A DNA stretch of 64,000 nt, taken from NCBI RefSeq assembly GCF_000471905.2, contig NW_006499452.1, positions 619,603 through 683,602 on the forward strand, in the 5' to 3' direction. Shown here piece after piece: positions 35,929 through 47,600 of the stretch (positions within the stretch are counted from its first letter, which is position 1; every line of letters starts with the position of its first letter). The position numbers and the translations under genes are program-made. The stretch comes from Amborella trichopoda (lineage: Eukaryota; Streptophyta; Magnoliopsida; Amborellales; Amborellaceae). The notes beneath the pieces were generated by a model that saw only the letters and a list, made by a program, of their open reading frames with translations, searched no databases and was not told the DNA's origin.

Positions 35929-36604
35929 TATTTTTTTACTTTACTTTTTGTTTTTTTTAAACCAGCGCTAAACTTGGACGAGTTACTCAGCTAAGGTGTG
36001 ATTTCTTAGTTGGTTGCCTTGCTAGTTCTTTACATTGTTTTTTCCCATTTCAATGATATTTTTGCATACATGCACAAAATCCCTAAGGAATCACTTGGAA
36101 AAGATAGAGATTAACAGCAAGACAGCCTTGTAGTTTTCAAGTTCAGACCATACTCCTGATCATCTACATATAAATCCAAAACCACATGGAATCCAAAGCT
36201 AAAAATCTCAGAGGCGAGTTGAAAGTTTGTTGAGAAATCCGAAGCTATCAATCTCAAAGAAGGTACGAGGTTTTGAAGGTCAGAACGAAGAAGAGAGAGA
36301 GAGGGGTGAAGAAAAGGCTTGGTTATATTTGGATGCAAGATAATAAGATTCATATGTTTCTGGTGGGTGGTGATACATATCCAGATTCCAGAGCGTGAAG
36401 AGATATATGAGGCTCTTCATGGTTTGTGTCTGAAGCTATGGTTTGGGGGGGACATATCTGATATGGGCAGCGGCAATTTAGTGACTTAATACATTGATAT
36501 GGTTCTCTCTCTCTCTCATTCATCAGTAACTAATCAGTTCACTATTGGAAATTCTTTTATTGTTCATGTAATTTAATGAATTATTTGTGAATTTGTTAAA
36601 GTCG
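35929..36604. other. Non-coding, unrecognised
   Basis: T-rich then mixed sequence with a (CT)n run near 36505. 'cttggttatatttggatg.a' with 'gataataagattca.atgttt' recurs at about 38450-38490, so part is a dispersed repeat. Confidence 0.4.
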
Positions 36605-37000
36605 GGAAAGGTGCGGTTTATATAGAACTGACGTTCTAAACAATCAAAGTAAAGCCCACCTACAAATAGTAGCGAGAAATGTGGTTTCAATACCTAAATC
36701 TTTATGATAGCCTTGAAATATATTTTCATCTTTAATTATAAAATTTAAAGCTTAAAAAATAGTGTAGATCGAACAGATCTATAAAAACTTGAAAATGTTG
36801 AAAATTATCGGTAAAAAAATGTGTTACATACAGGATGCACTATTTTTAAAACTTGAAATCCATTTTTTTTCTTTTGTTCATGCATCTTGATGTCGAGATG
36901 ATCAATTTGAGGATATTTGGGCATCAAAACAACCTCGAAATTTTTAAGGTGTGCTGTAATTTGATTGTTTAGAGCATCGGCTATGTATAAGCTTTTCCCA
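36605..37000. mobile_element. 385-bp foldback MULE-like element
   Basis: Left end GGGAAAGGTGCGGTTTATAT, right end (inverted) GGGAAAAGCTTATACATAG. Both continue into 'ctctaaacaatcaaa'-type arms. The centre has 'gatgtcgagatgatcaattt' and 'gatcgaacagatctat'. Confidence 0.7.
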
Positions 37001-37115
37001 TAAAAAGAATGGATTCCTTGCTGTAAAACACTGATCTTTACAAATTAAAATTTTATTCCACTGTTTTCTTCTCTCTAAATTGAACTCAGCAATGACAAAA
37101 TTCAGTCCCATTTTT

Positions 37116-37480
37116 GGAAAACGTTTATATAAGGATGCAACTTTATAATGTAGAACTATGGATGCACTTCAAAAATCCATTAGAAAAAGTAGTTTTAATG
37201 TTGAAAAATCCTTTGATTGATCATCTCGACCTCGACGTCGAAATATATGACCATGAAAAATAAAAAGATTTTAAGTCTCAGAAAGAGTGCATTTTATAAC
37301 ATATTATCTACACCGTCTATTTTCAAAATTTTTGTATATTTATAGATCTACTTGATTTTAACCATTTTTAAAATTTAAAATTTTATAATTAGATATAAAA
37401 ATAGATTTTGAGATAATCCTAAGGACATTTTACATCAAAATTATATACCATGAGAAAATTTGAAGCTGCACCTTACCTCT
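37116..37480. mobile_element. 385-bp foldback family, diverged subtype
   Basis: Closest to 10134-10512: 'tttatataaggatgcaac' end, 'atggatgcacttcaaaaatc', 'gatcatctcgacctcgacg', 'agatctacttgattttaacc'. Confidence 0.65.
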
Positions 37481-37980
37481 ACACCTACGGATGTATCCGT
37501 ATGCGAACTGCACCCCCAATTTTTCATATATTTATCTTCTTTCTAGCAAATCTTCTTTGGACTGAGTTACACTTAGGCACTCCGTGTTTCATTCTCAGGC
37601 TCAGTCAGTGGCTTCCAGATGGGAAAAAAAAATCAACTCGCCATGTAATTAGGTTTTGGTCGTAAAAACCTTTCTATATAGTAAAAAATTAAAAATTTTT
37701 CCCTTAAAAATATTAATTTAGTGACCTTAAAATGGATCTCAAAATTTTAGATAAAAAATAATCATCGGTACCTTTTCTAACCTTAGGGAAAAAAAGTATA
37801 GTACACTCCTGCAAGAGCACATAAAATGGTTCCTCCCAAACTTTACATTCCCCTGTGTACGGAATCGAAACACTTACTATGAACACGTGGTTTACGCTTT
37901 ACGGTTACCTCCCTCATGTGACTGATCAAATCTTTCCATAGAAAGACATGGTATTAATGGAAAAATTAGCATATTTTATT

Positions 37981-38305
37981 GAAGGGTGCCGTTCGTAAAG
38001 AGTAAGGCTCTAAACAATCTCGAGAAATTTTGTTTTAATGTTGAAATGTTTTTTGATAGCCTTAAAATGTATTTCCATTTTTCATTATAAAATTTAAAAT
38101 TTAAAAAATAGTGTAGATCAAACGGATTTATGAAAACTTGAAAATCTTGAAAGCTGACTATCCAAAAATGTGTTACAAGATGTACTTCTGAAATCCCTTT
38201 TTTCTTCATGTAAACGCATCTTAACGTAGAGATGATCAATTTGAGGATATGGGCATGAAAGCAACTCTTTTAGTGAAATTTTTGAGGTGGGCTCTAATTT
38301 GATGT
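37981..38305. mobile_element. 385-bp foldback family, right end truncated
   Basis: 'ggctctaaacaatc', 'agtgtagatcaaacgg', 'gagatgatcaatttgaggat', 'tttttgaggtgggctctaat'. It stops before the outer right arm. Confidence 0.65.
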
Positions 38306-38559
38306 AAAATATGTTAATATTATCGAAACGGATAAACTTCTAATTTTTTTTTTTTTTGCCATTATAAAAAAATATCTCACAAATTCTAATAAAATATCTC
38401 ACTTGTAAAATTATTTGTTTTAATCTTATTGAGTAAAGTGGTGATAGGCTTGGTTATAGTTGGATGTAGATAATAAGATTCACATGTTTCAGGTGGGTGA
38501 TGAATAATATCCAGAGCATAAAGAGACATAAGAGGATCTTCCTCGCCTTCTCACCGAGT

Positions 38560-38705
38560 GAGTTTAAGAATTAGTTGGTAGTTGAGGGGGACTCAACCTT
38601 GGTGTAGGTGTCCAGATTCGGTGAGGTGCAACCACATTTTCCGAGAAAGCAATATGGAGGCCGATCGACTTACCAAAGAGGTAACAAATGTTATAGCTGC
38701 TTTTC
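38560..38705 (+). pseudogene. RNase H-like fragment of an L1-type LINE
   Basis: Plus-strand pieces read LVVEGDSTLV and, after a frame change, CNHIFRESNMEADRLTKEV, the end of the RNase H-like domain of plant L1 ORF2. It compares with ISHIFLEANRVADILEKRA near 11620. A CT-rich stretch follows. Longer frames overlapping it on either strand are not genes. Confidence 0.55.
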
Positions 38706-38937
38706 TTTCGGTGCTTCCTCTTCTTTGTTTCTCTCTTTCGTTTTCTTTGCTGTTTCTTCTTCTTTGTTTTTCTCTTTTGTATTTTCCTTGCAACTCTTCA
38801 TTCACTCAATGAAAATTTTTACTTACGGTTTCAAAGATATATATAAAAAAAAAGTTGGCCAGTTGGTCGGTGCAATAATAAAGATATCAGACTGCACTAT
38901 TGGCCTTGTTTTCAGAAATTTCAGTAGGCTGTGGTAT

Positions 38938-39092
38938 ACATCAGATCATGTACCTTCAAAACATTATGATCTCGTGGACATCAAACCATGTACCTGCAAA
39001 GAATTATGATCTCATAGACATCGGACCATCTACCTTCAAAAAATTATGATTTTGTAGACATCAGACCAGGTACCTTAAAAAATGATGGTGGT
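38938..39092. repeat. 40-bp tandem repeat, four units
   Basis: 'acatc..accat.taccttcaa' begins at 38938, 38978, 39018 and 39058, an exact 40-bp spacing. The last unit is degraded. Confidence 0.9.
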
Positions 39093-39109
39093 GTCGTGAA
39101 TGTTTTCAA

Positions 39110-40690
39110 CATCGGACAGGTTTGTATATTTCAAAAACATTAAAAAATAAAATAAAAATCAATCCGATGTCCAGGGGCAAAAAAAAAAAAAAATAACACG
39201 AGAAAAAAATAAAAGAGATAAAACTGATCTCCATAGATACAATATGGACGTAAATTTTCCATAATTGATTTCTCCAATTGGGCTCAAAATAGAGATAAGG
39301 ATTTGAAAAAAGGAAAAAGTTCGGCAAAATGCTCGAATTGAGGTGGTCAAAGGAAAAAGTCTTTCTGTCGCTGTCGCCACGCACAAATGGAATCATAAGG
39401 CAAGTCTAGTCAGATCCGGATCAGTAAGTCCAAATCCTCAAATTGAGTCAAATTTAGCAAATAAACATAACAAATGCTCAATCTGTTGAGAAAAACAGCA
39501 GATCCCCAGTAATGCTTATTTTGGTTTAAATGGCAATCAATCGGAAAGCTTAGTGCCCGCAAGATCAGCATTTTCTTCTATACAGGAAAAAGTGGTTACC
39601 TCAAATTATGCAAAATTCATTCGGAATGAGCTCCTGGCAACTTTGGATCGAGACACCACATAAAAAAAAGTTCATATAGGGTTGGGCATGGGTCGGGAGG
39701 CCTGGCTTGGCCCGATCCTAAAAAAAAGTAAAGCTTGGGCCACCAAATGTTACCCCAGGGTGGGGCCAAGGCCTGGCCGGGACCTTTATTTTCTTTCTTT
39801 CTTTATTATTTTTACCTTTTTTTTTTTTTTTTTAAAAAAAATTTAGCCTGGCCCTACCAAGACAAGCCAATGCCATGGTGGGGGTGTTGGCTAGAGATTA
39901 ACCTCGCTGGGGCCCAGGCTGGCCAGGTGCTAGCCCAAAGGTTATGCAGGTCCCATAACAATCTATCATCCTTCCAAGATAAGCAAGAGAATATCTTGCC
40001 ATCCATGGCCTTCATGGTTTGGAATAAAACCATATCCTTTGAGCCGCTGAGTTGCTTTGTCGAACACAAGCCGCTGTGCCATCATCACCATGTGAAAAAT
40101 TTCATATCATAGGTACAAGTCTTGGTGTGCCATCTTTCAAAGCATTATCCCATGCATTACTTTTTCAATGATTCTATAAAATCTCAGATAAATTATATCA
40201 ACTTATAATTTCTACGAGTTGCAACACAGTATGCCTAGTCTATGTATAAGCACAAGATTGCATCTTTTACGATACTGCGCAGGGACCTTTGCAGCACCGA
40301 CCAGATAATAATTTAAGAAGAGCACAAGGAAAAACTAAAACTACAAAAGTACGATCAGATCACAATTTAACTTTATCCTTAACTATTTAAGAAGAGCACA
40401 AGGAAAAACAAAAACTACAAAAGTGCATACTGCTCGGGATGCATAAAACTCCATAAGGACTTTATTCTCATATTATACACTGGATAGAAAAAAAATAAAA
40501 AAAATGGAGGTGTCCAATTTATGTAAAATCATCTACCAAACTTCGAGAAAGTATAGAATGTGAGAAGACAATCCAACAGAACCGAATCAATTGGCCACTT
40601 CAAACCACAAAGCCAGCGTTTCAGCACAACTCACACCACATGTAAATAACAAGCAGTCAAAACTGTCTCACTATAAAACACGGCGTTATA
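39110..40690. other. Non-coding, dispersed repeats
   Basis: 39110-39330 resembles 58500-58740 ('ttgatttctccaattgggct' and its neighbours). 39675-39945 is a GC-rich 'tgggcc/ggcctggcc' repeat with T/A runs, probably a short DNA element. 'aactatttaagaagagcaca' repeats near 40306 and 40382. No gene. Confidence 0.4.
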
Positions 40691-40694
40691 AAAC

Positions 40695-40915
40695 AAGGAA
40701 AAAGTTTATATACGTGTGAGACTCTAAACAATCAAATTAAAGCGTATCTCAAAAATTTTACTAAAAGCGGTTGTTTTGATGCTCAAAAATCCTCGAATTG
40801 ATCATCTCAATATCACGATGCATGGACATAAAAAAAAATGGATTTCAAATTTTAGAAATAGTGCATCCTCTAATGTATTTTTGGACCATCAATTTTCAAA
40901 ATTTTCAAGTTTTCA
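40695..40915. mobile_element. Left half of a 385-bp foldback element
   Basis: GGAAAAAGTTTATATACG end, 'actctaaacaatcaaattaa', 'ttttgatgctcaaaaatcct', 'tcaattttcaaaattttcaa'. It is replaced at about 40916 by the 'gatcggcc' repeat. Confidence 0.6.
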
Positions 40916-41737
40916 AATGGTGAGCAAGGGTACAAATCAAAGTTTTAAAAAATGGATAGGTAGATCGGCAATCTGGATCAGCGATCGGCCAGTTTCAGTC
41001 TCAAAAGTTTTTCAAAAAATCACTAAAAATGGTATCATTTGAGTTTCCAAAAAAAAAAGGGCAAAGTGAATTATGGACCTTCGATATTTAATACCTACAT
41101 ATTGAGAAGTTTCCTGTCTGAGTGTCTATTGATATTAGTTTTGATATTAATTTTTTATATGAATTTTGATAAAAATTTATGCTGATTGTGTGATTTGTAG
41201 TGAAGAAAATGAGAGAAAGTGATTTTTGTGTTTTTTTTTTTTAATATAATTTTTTGAAAACTAATTGCCTTGGTCATGTATAATCAAAATGGATGAGTTA
41301 AGCAAATGAAACTTAGATTCTGAGTTCAGTCTTTTCTTTTGAACTTATGGTTTTCTTGCTAAGCAGGTCTTTGTTGAGGAAAGGGATTATAAGAAATGGG
41401 CAATAGGGGTTTGAAGAAATCACGGCCAATCCAAGGAGGATGACTGCCATGCATAAGGAAGAAAGAGGAACGGAAGGTTGCAGCACCAATGAGAACTAAA
41501 AGGTCATGTCGAGAGTGTCCGACTGTGATGCGGTTCGAAGAGATGATTAGTTAATGTCAAGGAAGATGCAAGGTACGGTTCGAAATTTTGGATATTTTAC
41601 AAGAGAGGTGTCTTTGGGATGGGGGATTGGGGGGAAGGTGGGGAGTGGGAGATGATAGGTGATGACAGTCTTGAGATAGGGAAGGCTAAATGAACTTATT
41701 CTTAGCTCTAGAATGCCATGTAGTGAATATAAGTAGT
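40916..41737. other. Non-coding, unrecognised
   Basis: It starts with a repeat related to 30010-30960, then unrecognised sequence. No ORF. Confidence 0.35.
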
Positions 41738-42900
41738 CGTCGTCATCATCATCATAATTTTTTTCTAATTAATTGGGGTTGGCTATATGAAACCTGATTT
41801 ACCATTTGCTCTATTAAATGTCATACCCTCAATGAGGCCATAAATCCATATATCTTTTCGGACTACTTCTAACCACATTCTTTTAGGCCCGCCCCTTGTT
41901 TTTTTCGATCCTTTTACTTGAACTAACTCGCACCTCCTAACAAGCACTGTCTTGGTCAGCGCCACACATGACCAGCCCACCTGAGTCTACTATCTCTATC
42001 ATCTTATTGCCTATTGGTGCCATACTTAAATTATCCCCAATGAATTCATTTCGAATTCTATCCCTCCTTGACTTACCACTCATCCATCCCAACATCTTCG
42101 TTTCTGCTACACTCATTGTATGTGTTATTGTTTTTTGTCCAGCCAACATTCTACACCATAGAGCAAAGCTGTCTCACAACTGTCCTATAGAACTTGCTCA
42201 TCAACGTCATTTATATGCGGCGATCACATAAAATTATAGTTACACATCTCTACTTCGCTCACCTAGCTCTAATTATGTGTGTGACATATTCCTTAATATC
42301 TCAATTTTCCTAGATTACAACCCCAAGGTATCGAAAATGAAGTTGTTTTTTTACTTTCTGGCAGTCAATCTTAACTAATTCCCCATCTCTACTCCTATTA
42401 TTACGAAACTTGCATTCCATATATTCTGTCTAGTCCGAACTAATTTTAAAGGGAAAAGTTTATATAGAGCCTAGGCACTAAACAATGAGCCTACCTCAAA
42501 AATTTTACTAGAAGAGGTTATTTTGATGCTCGAATATCTTCAAATTGATCATCTTGGCATCAAGATGCATGGACTTGAAAAAAAGTGGATTTTAAGTTTG
42601 GGAAATTGTACATCTTGTAACGCATTTTTTGACTGTTAATTTTTAAGTTATTCAAGTTTTCATAGATCTACTCGATCTACACTATTTTTGAAGTTTTAAA
42701 TTTTATAGTTAACGACGAAAATATATTTTAAGGTTAGTAAAAAATTTCTAATATTGAAACCACATTTCTTGACACTATTTGAGGGTAGGCTCAAATTTGA
42801 TTGTTTAGAGCCTCGGCTCTATACAAATCGCACTCAATTTTAAAACCTTTGGATTCTAGAGCTATAACTAGTATAAGTAATACAAGAAAAATTAATACTT
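41738..42900 (-). mobile_element. RTE-like LINE, 3' part, split by a MULE-like element
   Basis: On the minus strand the C-terminal coding part reads MSVAETKMLGWMSGKSRRDR, RIRNEFIGDNLSMAPIGNKM and KRMWLEVVRKDIWIYGLIEG, with a frame change between. It ends 'caaccccaattaattag' plus (atg)n at about 41738. The LINE text 'ctaattttaaaacc' is interrupted at 42450 by the element 42451-42835 and resumes after it. Confidence 0.75.
42451..42835. mobile_element. 385-bp foldback MULE-like element with 9-bp TSD
   Basis: Flanked by a perfect AATTTTAAA at 42442-42450 and 42836-42844. Left arm GGGAAAAGTTTATATAGAGC, right arm (inverted) GAGTGCGATTTGTATAGAGC; both continue with 'ctaaacaat' and 'gagcctacc'. A 9-bp duplication is the hallmark of the Mutator superfamily. 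It is inserted in the LINE 41738-42900. Confidence 0.85.
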
Positions 42901-43251
42901 TTTTTATACATAAAATATATTCATCTTGACATGCATGGATGGGACAAAAAATGACTAGATTTCAGCAGCTAAAACTAAAAGAGTAAAGTCTCCTTAAAAT
43001 CTATAGAATCCAACACCTACTAAATCCAGGCACTTCATCAAATAAAAGATATAGCTAAAAGATTGCACTCTCTACAGCGACCTCCAAAAGCCACCCACAA
43101 TCTTACTTTATGAAGCTTGTCAAGGTGAACAAATGCTGCTTTTGAGTTAGGAATGCAATACAATGGCTTGCTAGACCACTTTCCTCAAGTAGTCCCACCA
43201 CGGCCAGTTGTCAGAGAGATTCACCCCACAAAATCATGAATTTCTTATGCA

Positions 43252-43564
43252 CAGTGTTAAAAAAATTGACTCGGCCAGTGTATTTGGGACCTGGTCGAGG
43301 TAAGTTACTAGGATAGGAACTCGTTCGAGTCCAGGTCATATTTTTTTTAAAAAAAATGAAGAAATAAACTGGTTATATATTATAAGGGCCTCTTTTATGA
43401 ACAAAAGAAGTAAAGTTTATTCGTTAGAGCTAACCAGTAAATCATTTTGACTTATCTGATATAAATATGAGTAATATTATACTTCAAGCTTAAAAACATT
43501 GTGTACAACTAACTCGCCCAAAGCTTGTCTCACCCATGGCCCTCGGCCGAGTTTTAGAACGCGG
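43252..43564. mobile_element. hAT-like MITE with 8-bp TSD
   Basis: Perfect CTTATGCA at 43244-43251 and 43565-43572. Ends CAGTGTTAAAAAAATTGACT and (inverted) CCGCGTTCTAAAACTCGGCC. The 8-bp duplication and CAG-type end fit the hAT superfamily. A relative is at 45266-45713. Confidence 0.8.
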
Positions 43565-43572
43565 CTTATGCA

Positions 43573-43998
43573 CTAGCAAATGGAGTATTAAAATCTGAAT
43601 TTCTTAATAACAAAGGAAGTTAGTGTCAATTGTCTCTCTCTCTCTCTCTTTCAAGTCATTAACCTCTCTCAAGCTAGTAGCCATGCTATATGGCCTTAAA
43701 ATTTTAAATAGCTTGAAATGGATAAATTCCCAAATTTCCTTGGAGAAACTCATCATCAACTACTTTTCAAATAAAAAAGAAAGCCATCATGGAGTGTGGT
43801 GGTTTCTTTCTTCAAGGTTTTCTAATTGGAGAGAATAAATATCAACAACTGAACCTCTTAGTTATGGAATAGCATCTAGCAAAACTTTTGGATTCGTTCT
43901 GTCAACAAAAGGCTATGGATACTTATCAAATATATGATCCACATATTGCCCCACTTAATTATCAGGTTCCTGAGTCTGAACTATAAATTAATTTTTCA
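43573..43998. other. Non-coding, unrecognised
   Basis: A (CT)n run near 43632-43649, otherwise nothing recognisable. It ends at the start of the duplicated gene block. Confidence 0.45.
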
Positions 43999-44100
43999 GT
44001 GTTTTTGCATGAGAGTATCTTTTCTGCTTAAAGTGTTTTTGCATGAGAGTATCTTTTCTGCTTAAAGTGTTTTTGCATGAGAGTATCTTTTCTGCTTAAA
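43999..44100. repeat. 34-bp tandem repeat, three identical units
   Basis: 'gtgtttttgcatgagagtat' starts units at 43999, 44033 and 44067. The copy 1 flank (about 20770-20803) has a single unit. Confidence 0.92.
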
Positions 44101-44275
44101 GGTGTGTAGTCCCTTATGTCTCCTACCATTGTTTAATTTAGATTTGATAATCTATCTTCCAGTAAACATGACATACCAAAATATTCTTTTTTTCCACTAT
44201 TTGGGATATGTCTTCATTTTTTCAAAGTTCCTCGTAAAATGCCAATCCATTCAGAAATCTGATTGTCAAACGCCG

Positions 44276-44369
44276 ATCCCATTATTGTTGCTTACCACAA
44301 TTAACCCATGGACAAAACCCCAATCCCATTATTGTTGCTGACCACAATTAACCCATGGACAAAACCCCA
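44276..44369. repeat. 47-bp tandem duplication, copy 2 flank only
   Basis: 'atcccattattgttgct' starts at 44276 and 44323. The copy 1 flank near 21055 has one unit. Confidence 0.85.
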
Positions 44370-44689
44370 AATCCACCTTTGAACAATCAAAACTTCTGTC
44401 ATATTCTCACAATTTGATCGTTAGTTTTAACAAAATAAAGAAAAAAAAAAGTATAGAATGAGACCATTTTATCTTTGGTACAAAGTGGTCACATTAATTT
44501 TGACCATTGCATGTGAAATTGGATGGCTGCAATTATTCTATTGACCAATCTCAAATTTTAAAATAAATTTTTTCGAACTTTGAAGCACATGCAAGCTTGA
44601 TCAAAGGTAAATGACCTCATTGTATACAATCCCCAAAGAAAACAAGAGGATGAATTCACATGGAAGACCGAACAAAAAAAGCCTTATTT

Positions 44690-47600
44690 TCACCCCTTTA
44701 TGAGAGGCAACCCTATAGCAATAACTATAATTGTAGAGGGAAGCCCAAATCTTAAGTGGCTCCAAAAGGAGAGGGTGTAGCCAAACAGCTGAGGGCGCCT
44801 AGCTTGCTCACAGACGATCAAGTTGGAGGCAGATCCGAGCAATGTGAGGTTCCCCGCCACTGTGCTCACCCACGCTAGGATGAGCCATGAGCGTGTTTCG
44901 CTCCCACCAGAGATTGAGGCCGCCGATGCAGCCACACGAGAACCGAGAAGGAGAACTGAGGCCATGTATTTTCAGAGAGAGTTTAGCATGTGAAGTAGTG
45001 ATTACATTACTGATAATGCAAAATAAAGTTTAGGCCAATGTAGTTAACTCATAGAAAAGTTAACAGAGAGAGAGAGAGAGATGATTTTGGTAATGCCATG
45101 GTTACAAGTTTTATCACCATCCCATCCCATCAATTGATGGGTTAGTGATGGAGGGAGAGTAGGTACCACCAACTACCTCATTAATTCAATGGCATCCCAC
45201 TCTCAATCCTCTGAAACTGTTTGAGAAGATGATTATCAACGTAACATTAATATGATCATATAGATCAGTGTTCAAAAAATTGATTTTACCATGGTACTCA
45301 AGCCCTGGCCGAAGCGATTTATTTGGGCGAGTTTAAGTAATTCTCTCGAATCCAATTCATTTTTTTTTATAGAACAATAAGATAAAATTCAGCTATATAT
45401 ATTATAAGTGCCACCTTTTTATCATCAAGCAACAATTGTTGTGTTAGTTATTTCTTTATGCTTAAATAGGCCACTTTGCAGGAGATTTAGACCCCCATTC
45501 GGTTAAAATAACGAAAGACGTTTTCAAAAGTGGGAAAAGGTAGCTACCATGGTTGAACTTTTAAGACACTTGAGCAAATTTGATTTAGACTTGATATATT
45601 AATATAATTAAACTAAAAGAAAATATAATGTGCAACTGATTCGCCCAAAACATAGGGCGACGTCGAGTTTTCCAGCCGAGTCCGAATTGCCTTGGCCGAG
45701 TCTTAGACTGTTGATATAAATTATATACTATTATCTTCCCATGTATAATGCATATCATAAGTAAAGGTGATTTCTTTTTATGCATGATAGAGAGAAGACA
45801 ATATCGTTTGGGCACTCACTTCCAAAATACCATGTCTCTAATGATGCAACGAGTACTAAATATGGACGGTATTTTTAGTTCCTTGGATGTACTAGGAAAA
45901 GGCAGTGATTTGAAAACAGGAATCGGGGTTACTCACTTCCAAAAGAAAATTGAACTAAATTGTCGATTGCAATCCATCTCACTTGATCTTGGAGAATAGG
46001 CAATTCCAGGTTCCTTGAGCTAGAATCGCAGACCTCCTGATCTCGATTCAACTTGGGTTATACTGAGTTGTATCGACAATTTTCAAATCACCGACTAAAG
46101 TGCCCTAAAACCCATCACACAAGCTACATCATTCACTATTTTGCAAGAAAACCACACCACACCACACCACACAATTCTAAAGCTTGCACCTAAAAATGTG
46201 CTATATCTTCTAATCACTACTGGGTCGTTTGGATCCTAGGGTATCCAAATCCATGTTTTGTATACTTAAGGTATCTTGCATTAAAACTTGTTTTACAATC
46301 TTTTTTGGATATATAATCATGTTTCTGTAACTAAGAAAGAGGGCCAAAACATGAATACACAAAATCAAGAAAAAAATTGGGTTATCCAAAACATGACCCT
46401 GTGTAAGAATGAAAGAGAGAATACACTATAATACATAATATTATTTTTACACACCAGAGCTGCACACTTTATTAACTATAATTAACTCTACCAAAACATC
46501 CCCAAAAATTAGAGAGAGAAACTACATCAAATTTTAAGTTTTAGAGAGAGAAAGTATCTTAAAGTTTTAGAAAGAGAGACTATATCAAATTTTTGAGAAA
46601 GAAACTACTGAAAATTTTTAAAGAGAGAAACTATCTCATATTTTTAGAGAGAAAAACTATCTCAAATTTTTAGATAGAGAAACTATCTAAAATTTTTTAG
46701 AGAGAGAAATTATATCAAATTTTAAGTTTTAGATAGAGAAAGTATCTTAAAATTTAGAAAGAAAAACTATATCAAATTTTAAAGAGAGAACTACCTGAAT
46801 TTTTTTAGTGAGATAAAATATTTCAAATTTTAGAGAAAGAAATTATCTCAAATTTTAAAGTTTTAGAGAGAAAATGTACCTTAAAATTTAGATAGAGAAA
46901 TTATATCAAATTTTAGAGAGTAAAATCCCCTGAAAGTTTTTAGAAAACGAAACTATTTTAAAATTTTTAGAGAAAGAAAGTATCTCAAATTTTTTAAGCT
47001 TTAGATAGAGAAAATTTCTTAAAATTTTAGAGGGAGAAACTATATCAAATTTTAAAGAGAAACTATCCAAAAATTTTTTGAGAGAAAAACTATGTCAAAT
47101 TTTTAGAGAGAGAAATTTTCTCAAATTGTAAAGTTCTAGAAAAAAAACGTATCTTAAAAATTTTAAGAGAGAAACTACATCAAATATTAAATAGAGAAAT
47201 TGCCTGAAAATTTTTAGATAGAGAAACTATCTTGAATTTCAAATTTTAGAGAAAAAGTATCATGAAATTTTAGGGAGTGAAACTATATAAAATTTCAGAG
47301 AGAGACATACTTCCCATAATTTTTTAGAGAGAGAAACCATTTTAACATATCAAATTTTAAAGAGAGAAAGTATCTTAAAATTTTAGAGAGAAAATGCAAA
47401 TTATAAAGAGAGAGACTACCTAAAATTTTTAGAGATAGAAACTAATTCCAAACTTTTAGAGAGATAAATTATCTCAAATTTCAAGTTTTAGAGAGACAAA
47501 GTATCTTAAAATTTTAGAGAGAGAAAATACCTGAATTTTTATAGAGAGAACCATCTCAAAAATTTTCAAAAGAGAAACAATATCAAATTCTAAGTCTTAG

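Noticed and set aside
38608..39009. 133-codon plus frame
   Set aside because: It joins an L1 RNase H scrap, a CT-rich tract and the 40-bp repeat; not a gene.
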